A stretch of DNA of 64,000 bases, taken from assembly GCF_018130245.1 (NCBI RefSeq), contig NZ_JAFCKP010000015.1, forward strand, positions 62,001-126,000, read 5' to 3'. Under the pieces are notes generated by a model. The model did not search any database and had not been told where the DNA came from. It worked only from the letters and a program-made list of their open reading frames with translations. The position numbers were made by a program, and so were the translations under genes. Below, one piece after another: positions 1-8,687 of this stretch; position 1 is the stretch's first letter, and each line of letters starts with the position of its first letter. The DNA is from Bradyrhizobium sp. SZCCT0231. GTDB lineage: Bacteria; Pseudomonadota; Alphaproteobacteria; Rhizobiales; Xanthobacteraceae.

Positions 1-1
1 C

Positions 2-1216
2 GAGTGGTATGATTTCCTGATCTACGGCACGGCGGCGGCGCTGGTCTTCAACAAGCTGTTCTTCCCGAGCTTCGATCCCTTCGTTGGCACGCTGGCGGCG
101 TTCTCGACCTACGCGGTCGGCTTCGTCGCGCGGCCGATCGGCGGCGCGATCATCGGGCATTACGGGGACCGGCTCGGCCGCAAGACCATGCTGGTTGCGA
201 CCATGATCGCGATGGGACTCGGCACCTTCCTGATCGGCTGCCTGCCGACCTACAGCCAGATCGGCGTCTGGGCCCCGATCCTGCTCGTTGTCCTTCGTTT
301 CGTTCAGGGCATTGGGCTCGGGGGCGAGTGGAGCGGCGCGGTCGTGATGGTGATCGAGCACGCCGGCAATCGCCGCGGCTTCTACGGCAGCCTGGTGCAG
401 GTCGGCTTTCCCGTCGGCGTCGCCGCATCGACCGGCATCTTCGGCCTGATGACGAAGCTGCCCGAGGCGGATTTCCTCAGCTGGGGCTGGCGCGTGCCGT
501 TCCTGATCAGCATTCTGCTCGTCGGCATCGGCTTCATCGTGCGGCTCAAGCTCGCGGAGACGCCTCACTTCAAGGAGATCGTCGAACGCAAGGAGGTGCT
601 GGCGCAGCCGGCCCTCGAAGTGCTGCGCCGCGACTGGCGCAGCTTTCTGCTCGCGATCGGCATCACGGTCTCGGAGGTCGGGCTCGCCTATCTCCTCACC
701 GTGTTCACGGTGGTTTACGCGACGACCAAGCTCGGCCTTCCCCGGCAAGTGATCCTGGATGCCGTCGTCTATGCCGCGATCGTCGAGTTCGCGACGCTGC
801 CGCTGGCCGGCTGGCTGTCCGACATCTTCGGACGCAAGGCGCTGTATCTCGCCGGCGGCGTCTTCTCGGTTGCGCTGGCGTTTCCGCTGTTCTGGTTCCT
901 CGACACCAGGGAGCCGGCGCTGATCACGCTCGCGCTCGTCGTCACGATGACGCTCACCCATGCGCTGCTGTTCGGGCCGAAGGCCGCGTTCATGCCGGAG
1001 CTGTTCCGCACCCAGGTGCGCTACAGCGGTGCCTCGCTCGGCGCCAACGTCGCGGCGGCGTTGAGCGGCGGCTTCTCGCCGCTGATCGCGGCCGGGCTGC
1101 TGGCATGGGCCGGCTCGTACTGGGCGGTGTCGGTCTACATCGTCGCGCTGTCGATCGTCACGATCATCGCGACGCTGATGGCGCCGGAGACGGCGCGGGA
1201 CTCGCTACAATCCTGA
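2..1216 (+). CDS. MHS-family MFS transporter, 5' end outside window
   Basis: This is an inner-membrane secondary transporter of the major facilitator superfamily, metabolite:H+ symporter branch (relatives carry alpha-ketoglutarate, citrate, proline/betaine or shikimate). The frame is open from base 2, so the start lies upstream. The visible part begins in transmembrane helix 1 (EWYDFLIYGTAAAL), followed by the loop signature GDRLGRK after helix 2 and about ten further hydrophobic helices. The stop at 1214-1216 overlaps the end of the convergent glycosidase gene by 12 bases. The substrate cannot be read from the sequence. An organic acid is possible given the CoA-ester genes at 7-11 kb, but that is only inference. 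Confidence 0.85.
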   Translation, partial: EWYDFLIYGTAAALVFNKLFFPSFDPFVGTLAAFSTYAVGFVARPIGGAIIGHYGDRLGRKTMLVATMIAMGLGTFLIGCLPTYSQIGVWAPILLVVLRFVQGIGLGGEWSGAVVMVIEHAGNRRGFYGSLVQVGFPVGVAASTGIFGLMTKLPEADFLSWGWRVPFLISILLVGIGFIVRLKLAETPHFKEIVERKEVLAQPALEVLRRDWRSFLLAIGITVSEVGLAYLLTVFTVVYATTKLGLPRQVILDAVVYAAIVEFATLPLAGWLSDIFGRKALYLAGGVFSVALAFPLFWFLDTREPALITLALVVTMTLTHALLFGPKAAFMPELFRTQVRYSGASLGANVAAALSGGFSPLIAAGLLAWAGSYWAVSVYIVALSIVTIIATLMAPETARDSLQS

Positions 1217-2773
1217 ACGTCGGGACAAGCAAGCGGGATTTGCAGCGTTCGGAAACACCAGGAAGGTGATGGTCGTCGGCGCAAGCCCGATTGCTTCCGG
1301 CGGCGTTGCGCGTGGCTCGAGTCGAGGCAGCTGGCCGTCAGGGGTCAGCGCGAGCCTCTCGCCGTTCAACTGCACAATCGTGCCCTGCAACTGCGCCGCG
1401 TGCAGTGTGTACCGTTCGGCGGAATCCGGTAGCGTCAGCGCGTGTGACGTGTGGCGCGAGGCGTTGATTGCGAGCAGCGACACCGCACCTGCCCTGGCTG
1501 GATGGCAATGCGCATAGAGATGGAGATCGCGCGGAGCAGGTTTGCCTGCGTCGAGCACGATCGTTCCCATCAGCCGGTGCCAGAGCAGCGCGGCCCAGTA
1601 GCTCGGCCGCGGCCGGAACGTTGTTTCGTCGAGCAGGCCGTAATCGCTGGCGGCCAGCGTGTTGTGCATCACCACCTGGACGCCGGCCCTCGCCAGGCGT
1701 CCGAGCTGGTCGAGATAGCGGAACGTGTCGAGAAAGGTCTGGTCCCATGGGCCGCCGCCACAGGCCGCATCAGCCGTCTCTGTCAGCCAGATCGGCTTGC
1801 CCGGCTCGAATGCGTCGCGTAGGGCCTGATAGGTCTTGAGGGTCGTATCCGTGCGCGCCAGCCATTCCTCCGAGAGGGCCTGCGCCGGATCATCGTGCCC
1901 GCCGCAGCGCGGCGAGATCGTGTTGTAATGGTGATAGGAGAAACGATCGACGCCGGGATCGGATGCAGCAAGCAGCTCGCGTGTGGTGATGCCCGAGCCG
2001 GATGGTGATGATGCATGGCCGACCGAGCCCGGGCCGAGGATCAGCGTCTCAGGTGCGGCGCGCCGCATCCAATCGTGGAAGACCTTGAAGTCGCGGCCAT
2101 AGGCGATCGCATCGTATCCCGCCGGTGCGCCGCCTGTCGCTGCGAGCGTCGGCTCGTTCATGAATTCGGCGGCGGCGATGCGGCCACCCAGCGCGCGCGT
2201 GGTGTCGACCAGCTGCTGCGCCTGATCCGGCTTCCATATGCCGTTGGCATCGCGGATGCCGGGACTGATCGCAAAGGAGGTGACGATCTCCGCATCGACC
2301 GCACGCGCGAACTCCACGACGTCGCGCCACTGCGCTCGGCTGAGCACCGAGTTGAATCCCGGCGGCGGCTTTTGCGGCGCCTCGGCAAAGAACGTCGCAT
2401 TGGCCCAGGTGCCGCTCACGCGCAGATAGGCCGGCGACAACGCCGCGGCGAGCAGGCGCAGTCGCCCATTGGCAAGATCGATCGGCGGCCGCGCGCTGTA
2501 ACGATCCCGCCCATCGAAAGCGCGTCCCGCTGGCGGATAAGGCTTCCAGAACCGTCCGCCGGTCACCTCCACCATCTCGATGTTGTAGGACTGAAAGCGC
2601 GCGTCGATCGTTCCGATCGGCCTCAGACCGGCAGGCGAGATGGCAACGTCGTCGGCGTGCGCCACACACGCCGATGCTGCGGCGAGCAGGGCAATCATCA
2701 TCGCGCCTGCCGCGCGGCCGGCCGGACGCGGTCGGGACCCTGGCCCGTGGTTTGCTGCCGTCTCGTTATTCAT
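1205..2773 (-). CDS. Exported GH79-like glycoside hydrolase (heparanase/beta-glucuronidase type)
   Basis: Predicted exported glycosidase of about 522 residues. It starts with a polar stretch and a hydrophobic signal (MMIALLAAASACVAHA, cut before DD). The centre has the clan-A (beta/alpha)8 hallmarks: AAEFMNEPTL, whose NEP glutamate is the expected acid/base, and later IWLTETADAACGG, whose glutamate fits the nucleophile. FSYHHYN lies between them. The domain order resembles GH79 enzymes that cut glucuronic-acid-containing polysaccharides; substrate and exact family are inference. The start chosen is the Met at 2773 with GGA upstream; an in-frame Met at 2806 and a later Met pair at the signal core are alternatives. 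The 3' end overlaps the transporter gene tail to tail. Confidence 0.7.
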   Translation of the reverse strand: MNNETAANHGPGSRPRPAGRAAGAMMIALLAAASACVAHADDVAISPAGLRPIGTIDARFQSYNIEMVEVTGGRFWKPYPPAGRAFDGRDRYSARPPIDLANGRLRLLAAALSPAYLRVSGTWANATFFAEAPQKPPPGFNSVLSRAQWRDVVEFARAVDAEIVTSFAISPGIRDANGIWKPDQAQQLVDTTRALGGRIAAAEFMNEPTLAATGGAPAGYDAIAYGRDFKVFHDWMRRAAPETLILGPGSVGHASSPSGSGITTRELLAASDPGVDRFSYHHYNTISPRCGGHDDPAQALSEEWLARTDTTLKTYQALRDAFEPGKPIWLTETADAACGGGPWDQTFLDTFRYLDQLGRLARAGVQVVMHNTLAASDYGLLDETTFRPRPSYWAALLWHRLMGTIVLDAGKPAPRDLHLYAHCHPARAGAVSLLAINASRHTSHALTLPDSAERYTLHAAQLQGTIVQLNGERLALTPDGQLPRLEPRATPPEAIGLAPTTITFLVFPNAANPACLSRRSGL

Positions 2774-2984
2774 GCGCGTTGTCCGGGGCCGGACGCCCGA
2801 AGGCAATCCGGCCTTACCCCCGACCCGCCGATTTTATCCCTATCTTACCTTGCGGTTGCCGCCGAGAGCGTCCGGGCCCGGCGGGTCATCGATGGGGTCG
2901 AAAAAAATTTCATTGGCCCTCTTGAAACCGACGTCCGGTTTTCTAAGTCGTTTTTCGCCGCGAGAGCGGTGTGCCGGAATGCCA

Positions 2985-3084
2985 AATCGGATCCGGCACG
3001 GGCGCCGGGCTGGTCTTTTCGGACCCGTCTGAATCCCCGCCTTGCGCTCCTTCGTATCCATCTTGCTCTTTGGAGGACTTGGTT
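2985..3084 (+). promoter_or_regulatory. ROSE-type RNA thermometer
   Basis: The leader before the first hsp20 gene is structured and ends in CTTGCTCTTTGGAGGAC (about 3062-3078). There the Shine-Dalgarno GGAGG (3072-3076) can pair with the TTGCTC just upstream. This is the signature 3' hairpin of ROSE elements, which melt on warming and free the ribosome site of rhizobial small heat-shock genes. GC-rich hairpins occupy the rest (gggcgccggg... and gtcttttcggac). The 5' limit is approximate. A possible -35 CTTGAAA lies at 2921-2927, but no convincing -10 was found. Confidence 0.78.
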
Positions 3085-3549
3085 ATGAGGACCAGTTTCG
3101 ACTTCGCGCCCCTGTGGCGCTCCACAATCGGCTTCGATCATCTGGCCGACCTCGTCGACAGCACGCTGCGCCAGGCGACCGAGGACAACTATCCCCCCTA
3201 CAATATCGAGCGCTCCGGCGAAGACCACTACCGGATCAGCCTTGCAGTGGCAGGCTTCGGCGTTGGCGATATTGCCGTAACGGCGGAACAGAACGCACTC
3301 ATCATCGAGGGCCAGAAGCCCGAGAGCAGCACGCGCGAATATCTGTACCACGGCATTGCGGCCCGCCCCTTCAGGCGCGTATTCAATCTCGCCGACTATG
3401 TTCAGGTGAAGCAGGCGTCCTTCCGGGACGGGCTGCTGATCATCGATCTCGTCCGCGAGGTTCCGGAGGCCATGAAGCCGCGCCGGATCGAGATCGCGAG
3501 CAGCAGCACATCTCCGACGTCGCAGATCGAGCAGCAGAAAGCAGCTTAG
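3085..3549 (+). CDS. Small heat-shock protein, Hsp20/IbpA class
   Basis: ATP-independent holdase chaperone of 154 residues that binds unfolding cytoplasmic proteins. An alpha-crystallin domain fills about residues 35-140: it opens at PPYNIERSGEDHYRISLAVAGF, contains the IIEGQK strand, and ends near SFRDGLLIIDLVREVPE. It resembles class A (IbpA-like) rhizobial Hsps. A C-terminal I-x-I-like stretch (RIEIAS) is present. The start at 3085 is fixed by GGAGG nine bases upstream, inside the thermometer hairpin, so translation is probably heat-induced. It is followed by a second, more divergent hsp20. Confidence 0.93.
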   Translation: MRTSFDFAPLWRSTIGFDHLADLVDSTLRQATEDNYPPYNIERSGEDHYRISLAVAGFGVGDIAVTAEQNALIIEGQKPESSTREYLYHGIAARPFRRVFNLADYVQVKQASFRDGLLIIDLVREVPEAMKPRRIEIASSSTSPTSQIEQQKAA

Positions 3550-3627
3550 GGGCGTCCAAAGTGTTGTCTTGGAGCGTGGACGGCACGTGGCCTCCGCGCT
3601 CGAGACCGTTGAATGAAGGAGAACACC

Positions 3628-4119
3628 ATGGCTATTCGCGATCTTATTCCCTGGTCGAGGAACCAGGAGCTTGTGCAGGCGCGCGGCAGCTACGATCCGT
3701 TCATGACGCTGCATCGCGAGATGAACCGTCTGTTCGACGATGTGTTCCGGGGCTTCGGCGGCCCCAGCCTGTCGCCGCTGATGGAGGGGCGCTTCGGCTG
3801 GCCCAAGATCGAGCTCAGCGACACCGACAAGACGCTGACGATCTCGGCGGAACTGCCCGGGATGACGGAAAAGGACGTCCAGATCGAAATCGCCAGGGGC
3901 GTCCTGACGATCCGCGGCGAGAAGAAGGATGAGCGCAAGCACGAAGGCAAATACTTCACCGAGCGCTACTACGGCGCCTTCGAGCGGCAGATTCCGCTTG
4001 AGGACGTCGATGAAGACAAGGCAGAGGCATCGTTTAAGGACGGTGTCCTGACCGTATCGCTGCCGAAGTCGGAGAAGGCACGCGAAGGCGTCAAGCGCAT
4101 CGCAATCAATACGCACTAG
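3628..4119 (+). CDS. Small heat-shock protein, Hsp20 class C type
   Basis: Second Hsp20 chaperone, 163 residues. The N-terminus MAIRDLIPWSR and the motif DPFMTLHREMNRLFDDVFRGF are typical of the HspC/Hsp20 group. The alpha-crystallin domain runs from about residue 50 (IELSDTDKTLTISAELPG) to the end, with GVLTIRGEKKDE and DGVLTVSLPKS. The start is the Met at 3628 with AAGGAGA upstream (3616-3622); an in-frame Met five codons earlier overlaps that site and is less likely. It lies 78 bases after the first hsp20 and may share its transcript, but its own leader lacks the ROSE signature. A GC-rich hairpin (4133-4151) follows. Confidence 0.93.
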   Translation: MAIRDLIPWSRNQELVQARGSYDPFMTLHREMNRLFDDVFRGFGGPSLSPLMEGRFGWPKIELSDTDKTLTISAELPGMTEKDVQIEIARGVLTIRGEKKDERKHEGKYFTERYYGAFERQIPLEDVDEDKAEASFKDGVLTVSLPKSEKAREGVKRIAINTH

Positions 4120-4206
4120 CGTCAAGCGGGGCGGCGGCGATTGGCGCCGCCGTCTCATCGTCAACAAAACCGTCCCCCCGGAAAGGAGCATGTGGGAGAC
4201 ACACCA

Positions 4207-4542
4207 ATGACCAATGTGAATAGCAATGTCGGCACTCTCAATTCGCTGTTTCACCCCGCGGCCCATTACAATTCGCCTGCCGAAGTCCTGAATGCCGAGG
4301 AACTCTCCACGCCGGAGAAGCGTATCATCCTGTCGTCCTGGGCATCCGACATGTACGCGGTCGAATCCTGTCCGGCCTTGCGCGAGATTCCCGGCATGAG
4401 CCGCACGGTCCGGCTCGCCGACATTCTGGCCGCCTTACGCAAGCTCGACGGCGACAACGACAATGACGACCCGCCGCGGGGCGGCGGCGTGCCGATGCGG
4501 CTGCGGCGGCCATGGGCCGCCGCAGAAGGGCGGGCCGCATGA
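4207..4542 (+). CDS. Conserved hypothetical protein, 111 aa
   Basis: No function recognised. The first 75 residues look folded and soluble (LSTPEKRIILSSWASDMYAVESCPALREIPG, then RLADILAALRKLDGDND). The C-terminus is a low-complexity Gly/Arg/Asp tail. GGGAG lies ten bases before the ATG. The gene follows the two hsp20 genes in the same direction, and its stop overlaps a 38-codon hydrophobic ORF by ATGA, so it may belong to a stress-response transcript. The PEKRIILSSWASD segment resembles proteins often found beside rhizobial Hsp20 genes, but this is recollection of context rather than a domain call. Confidence 0.65.
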   Translation: MTNVNSNVGTLNSLFHPAAHYNSPAEVLNAEELSTPEKRIILSSWASDMYAVESCPALREIPGMSRTVRLADILAALRKLDGDNDNDDPPRGGGVPMRLRRPWAAAEGRAA

Positions 4543-4655
4543 TGCTCACACAAGCCGTTCTCGGACTCGTGCTGCTTGGCCAATCCTCGGCAGCCTGGGC
4601 CGTTCCGCTTCTGGCCCTGCAGGGCTGGTTCCTCGCGTCACCTGACGCAGGTTGA
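4539..4655 (+). CDS. Tiny hydrophobic ORF, 38 aa
   Basis: The start ATG overlaps the stop of the preceding gene as ATGA, which suggests coupled translation. The product has a single hydrophobic stretch (AVLGLVLLGQSSAAWAVPLLALQGWFL is the region, residues 6-32) and could be a one-helix membrane peptide. No family recognised. Size and overlap are the only evidence, so it may be chance. Confidence 0.35.
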   Translation: MMLTQAVLGLVLLGQSSAAWAVPLLALQGWFLASPDAG

Positions 4656-4706
4656 AGCAACCAAGTTCTCCGATATCCACATAAGACAATGCGGCAGGTG
4701 ACGAAG

Positions 4707-5813
<1,107 letters not shown>

Positions 5814-5822
5814 AACGAATGC

Positions 5823-5851
5823 GGGGACGAACCGCGGAAGCGGTTCGCCCC
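5823..5851 (+). terminator. Hairpin after the protease gene
   Basis: GGGG-a-CGAACCGC pairs with GCGGTTCG-CCCC around a GGAA loop nine bases after the stop. There is no T-run, so it may act as a transcript-end stabiliser or a factor-dependent stop rather than a classical intrinsic terminator. Confidence 0.45.
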
Positions 5852-5910
5852 CTGCGACGGCAGGGTTATCGCATATGAGATGTGGCTATGGGCACCGGCT
5901 GTCTCCACAG

Positions 5911-5998
5911 CGTCATGGCCGGGCTTGTCCCGGCCATCCACGCCTTTCCACGCGGCACAAAGAACGTGGATGCCCGGGACAAGCCCGGGCATGACGAC
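5911..5998. repeat. Palindromic intergenic repeat (catggccgggctt family)
   Basis: Two imperfect inverted arms, cgtcatggccgggcttgtcc at the left and gggacaagcccgggcatgacg at the right, flank a short centre that also pairs (ccatccacg / cgtggatgc). No coding capacity. The form is that of dispersed extragenic palindromes in Bradyrhizobium. Confidence 0.7.
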
Positions 5999-6054
5999 CT
6001 CTGCAAAATTCAAATGCGATTGCCCTGGGGTGCCGGAGCGTGTGATCTCCCAGC

Positions 6055-6231
6055 TCAGGCGGCGCGGTGATCCGGTCCGCCTTGCCGGTCGCGGATCAGC
6101 CGCCGCTCGCGCTCGATGCGCTGGCGATAGAGCTCGCGTTCATGCTCGCTCTTGGCGCTGGCGAGAAGCAGCTCGCAATGGCCGACGACCTTCTCGCTGC
6201 CGCGGATGAGCAGGTCGCGCTGGCTGTTCAT
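6055..6231 (-). CDS. Small charged protein, 58 aa
   Basis: Unrecognised small soluble protein, rich in Arg and Glu and probably almost entirely helical (EHERELYRQRIERERRLIRD). Its ATG overlaps the stop of the 73-residue gene upstream as ATGA, so the two are likely translated together. Similar charge patterning in both proteins suggests they might form a helical pair; that is inference. Confidence 0.55.
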   Translation of the reverse strand: MNSQRDLLIRGSEKVVGHCELLLASAKSEHERELYRQRIERERRLIRDRQGGPDHRAA

Positions 6232-6449
6232 TGCGCCGCACCCGTCGCATTGGCCGGCGCTTCCGGGGCGCGGAAGCTGACAGGAAAGGTCGCTGCGGTC
6301 AGGCCATCGAGCGCCGATTGCTCTTCTGCGAGGCGTCTCTCGATGAAATGGCGCTCCAGCTGCGACAGCCTGGTCTTCAGCAGGCGCCGGTAGCGGTGGA
6401 TATTGTTGCGGTGCGCGCGAATGCGGGCCAGATTCTCATCGAGCATCAT
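6228..6449 (-). CDS. Small conserved helical protein, 73 aa
   Basis: Unrecognised product. The first 45 residues form an amphipathic, basic helix or coiled-coil (ARIRAHRNNIHRYRRLLKTR, then LERHFIERRLAEEQ). The tail is Ala/Pro-rich. GGAGAGAC sits seven bases before the ATG, which supports expression. The stop overlaps the next ATG. No hydrophobic segment, no cysteine pair and no DNA-binding signature are seen. The upstream 337 bases hold only repeat-like sequence, so the promoter should lie just before 6449. Confidence 0.6.
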   Translation of the reverse strand: MMLDENLARIRAHRNNIHRYRRLLKTRLSQLERHFIERRLAEEQSALDGLTAATFPVSFRAPEAPANATGAAQ

Positions 6450-6786
6450 CGTCTCTCCAGACGGTCGCGTTACATCCTTTGGTTTTCGAGGATGAGAAAG
6501 TCTCTTCTCGGCGAAAAAATATTCAGCGTGTGAGCGGTGTCAAGATGTTCGAAGCCGCATTCGCCTCTCCCCACTCGCGGCAGAGCAATCGCATTTGACT
6601 CTTGGGGCTGACCTTGAGCGCGCGCCTCGTCCTTCGAGGAGCCCGCCTAAAGCGGGCGTCTCGAAGGATGGCCCACAAGGAGCTCTATAGCCGGGTTCCG
6701 TCAGCGATTGCCTTCTGTTGGCCAGCAAGCGAACCTCGTGCGGCCATATTTGAGCAGGAGTGATCTCCCGCGAGGGAGGCGCTCCG
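6450..6786. other. Intergenic stretch with one repeat
   Basis: No gene of convincing length. It must carry the promoters of the divergent small-protein pair and the glycine-rich protein gene, but no clear -35/-10 pair or known operator was found. An A/T-rich patch (gaaaaaatattcagcg) is at 6510-6526, and a palindromic repeat at 6631-6667. Confidence 0.5.
6631..6667. repeat. Palindrome of the ccttcgag...cgggc family
   Basis: CCTTCGAG pairs with CTCGAAGG and the inner CCCGC with GCGGG around taaa. The same unit, inverted, recurs at about 46403-46448, which supports a dispersed repeat family rather than a gene-specific terminator. Confidence 0.65.
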
Positions 6787-7170
6787 ATGAACAAAGCTCT
6801 GATCACTGCTGTCGCAATGCTGGCCTGCGTGCCCGCGAGTGCGGTTGCGCAGGAGCGCGCGGGCGATGCGGCGCTCGGCGCGGTCTCGGGCGCGGTCGTG
6901 CTGGGCCCGGTCGGTGCGGTCGCCGGAGCCTTGATCGGCTACACGGCCGGACCTTCGATCGCCCGCTCCTGGGGCATGAGAGGCTCGCAGTCGGCAAGGC
7001 ACCGGCAGCCGCCGCGCCGCGCCGCCGCAACCGGCGGCCCGTCGCGCACGCGCGAGGCGATGGCCGCCAACGGCCAGATGAGAGCTGCCGGCAATCCGGC
7101 CCCGCCGGTTCAAGCCGCGCCTGCCGTGCCGGCGCAACCTTCGGCACCGCCCGTTCAGGGATTCGACTGA
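6787..7170 (+). CDS. Exported glycine-zipper protein, 127 aa
   Basis: Small secreted or membrane-associated protein of unknown role. The signal peptide is MNKALITAVAMLACVPASAVAQ. It is followed by a glycine-zipper hydrophobic segment (LGAVSGAVVLGPVGAVAGAL) that can insert in or associate with membranes. The second half is disordered and rich in Pro, Ala and Arg. GGGAGG precedes the ATG at 6787 by eight bases, which favours it over an in-frame ATG at 6760. Downstream 66 bases separate it from the convergent CitE-like gene. Confidence 0.7.
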   Translation: MNKALITAVAMLACVPASAVAQERAGDAALGAVSGAVVLGPVGAVAGALIGYTAGPSIARSWGMRGSQSARHRQPPRRAAATGGPSRTREAMAANGQMRAAGNPAPPVQAAPAVPAQPSAPPVQGFD

Positions 7171-7236
7171 GGCCGGGAGCTTCAAGCCGGAGCCTTCGGA
7201 CGCAGTCGATCGACCTGGCGAGGCTTGCGTCCTGAT

Positions 7237-8088
7237 CTAGGGATGTCCGAGAATCTTCTTCGCGGCGCGAAGGTGCGGCTTGTCGATCATCTGGCCGTCG
7301 AGCCGCAGCGTGCCGGAATTGGGATTGCTCGCGAACGCCGCGATCACCTTCTCCGCCCAGGTCCGTTCGGCGTCCGTCGGCTCGAACGCCGCGTTGACGA
7401 TGTCGACGTGCTTGGGATGGATCAGTGCCTTGGCCGAAAAACCGTCGCGCCGCGCCGCGCGCGTTTCCTGCTCGAGGCCCGCGAGGTTGTCGATGTCGGT
7501 GTAGACGGTGTCGATCGGCGCGACCTCGGCCGCGGCCGCGGCCATCAGGCAGAGATCGCGCGCGAGGCGATAGGGGCTGTGGAACACGCCGCCGCTCGAT
7601 TTCTCGGTGGCGCCGAGCGAGGCCGAGAGATCCTCCGCGCCCCACATCAGCCCGGCGAGACGAGGGGAGCAGCCCTTGTAGCTGCCGAGCCCGAAGATCG
7701 AGCTGGCGGTTTCGGTCGCCACGCAGACGATGCGGGTCGCGCCGACCTCGATGCCGGCTGCCGCCTCGAGCGCTTCGAGCCAGGTTGCGACCTGCCGGAC
7801 GTCGTCGCCGCCCTGCGATTTCGGCAGCACGATGCCGTCGGGCCTACCCGGCATCACCGCGGCGAGATCGGCCAGCGTCATGCCGGTGTCGAGCGCGTTG
7901 ACGCGGACATAGAGCTGATGCGGCTTGCTGCGACCTTTCAGCATTGCAAGTGTCAGCCCGCGCGCTTCCGCCTTCTTCTCGGTGACGACGGAGTCCTCGA
8001 GATCGATGATCAGCGCGTCGGCCCTGCCTTCGCTCGCCTTCTCGAATTTGCGCGGGGAATCGCCCGGCACGAACAGCATCGAACGCAT
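7237..8088 (-). CDS. HpcH/HpaI aldolase, citrate-lyase beta (CitE)-like
   Basis: Predicted Mg2+-dependent C-C lyase acting on CoA thioesters (malyl-CoA, citramalyl-CoA or related beta-hydroxyacyl-CoA) or their hydrolase relatives; 283 residues. Visible CitE features are the N-terminal MLFVPGDSPRKFEKA, DALIIDLEDSV with metal-binding acidic residues, YVRVNALDTG, and IVCVATETASSIFGL. Its ATG overlaps the stop of the MaoC gene by one base (TGATG), so hydratase and lyase are translationally linked. This pairing suits hydration of an unsaturated CoA ester followed by cleavage. The exact substrate is unknown. Confidence 0.85.
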   Translation of the reverse strand: MRSMLFVPGDSPRKFEKASEGRADALIIDLEDSVVTEKKAEARGLTLAMLKGRSKPHQLYVRVNALDTGMTLADLAAVMPGRPDGIVLPKSQGGDDVRQVATWLEALEAAAGIEVGATRIVCVATETASSIFGLGSYKGCSPRLAGLMWGAEDLSASLGATEKSSGGVFHSPYRLARDLCLMAAAAAEVAPIDTVYTDIDNLAGLEQETRAARRDGFSAKALIHPKHVDIVNAAFEPTDAERTWAEKVIAAFASNPNSGTLRLDGQMIDKPHLRAAKKILGHP

Positions 8089-8540
8089 CAGACCGGCCTC
8101 CTGTGCATCATCGCCATGCGGCGGCATGTGCCGACGATCTCGTCGTTCTGGTTCAAGGCATGATGCTCGAACTCGACGATGCCGGCCTTGGGCCGCGATC
8201 TGGATTCCCGCACCGAGAGCACCTTTGTCGTGGCCCGCAACGTGTCGCCATGGAAGACCGGCTTTGGAAAGGTGACGTCGGTCATGCCGAGATTGGCGAC
8301 GGTGGTGCCTAAGGTCGTATCATAGACCGTCATGCCGATCATGATGCCGAGGGTGTAAAGGCTGTTGAAAATGCGCTGGCCGAACTCGGTCTTTTCGGCG
8401 AAATGCGCGTCGATGTGCAGCGGCTGCGGATTGAGCGTCAGCAGGCTGAACATGGTGTTGTCCATCTCCGTGACGGTCCGGGTCAGGGGATGCCTGAACT
8501 CCTGGCCCACGGAAAAGTCCTCGAAATAAAGTCCGGCCAT
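8088..8540 (-). CDS. MaoC-family (hot-dog) enoyl-CoA hydratase
   Basis: 150-residue hot-dog-fold hydratase. It opens with MAGLYFEDFSVGQEFRH and has the family pattern NPQPLHIDAHFA(E)..FGQRIFNS, which carries the hydratase Asp/His pair. The C-terminal strand is IVEFEHHALNQNDEIV. Related enzymes hydrate mesaconyl-, itaconyl- or beta-methylmalyl-CoA. The start at 8540 is fixed by GGGAGGGAAA; longer in-frame starts have no ribosome site. It is the first gene of a two-gene unit with the CitE-like lyase and is divergent from the acyl-CoA dehydrogenase across 147 bases that must hold both promoters. Confidence 0.85.
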   Translation of the reverse strand: MAGLYFEDFSVGQEFRHPLTRTVTEMDNTMFSLLTLNPQPLHIDAHFAEKTEFGQRIFNSLYTLGIMIGMTVYDTTLGTTVANLGMTDVTFPKPVFHGDTLRATTKVLSVRESRSRPKAGIVEFEHHALNQNDEIVGTCRRMAMMHRRPV

Positions 8541-8687
8541 CGCGGTTTCCCTCCCTGCGAAATAACGGCGCGCGCATACTTCGCGCCGCATGACCCCATG
8601 CATGGTAGACACACTTCGCGGGCAAATTCACGTATCTGCATGCAGTTTTTCGAGCTAAAGAACGCTTGGCGAAGGGAGATCAACAGC

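Noticed and set aside
4133-4151. GGCGGCG/CGCCGCC hairpin after the second hsp20 as a terminator
   Set aside because: No T-run and the next gene follows closely in the same direction; it may only be a GC-rich stem.
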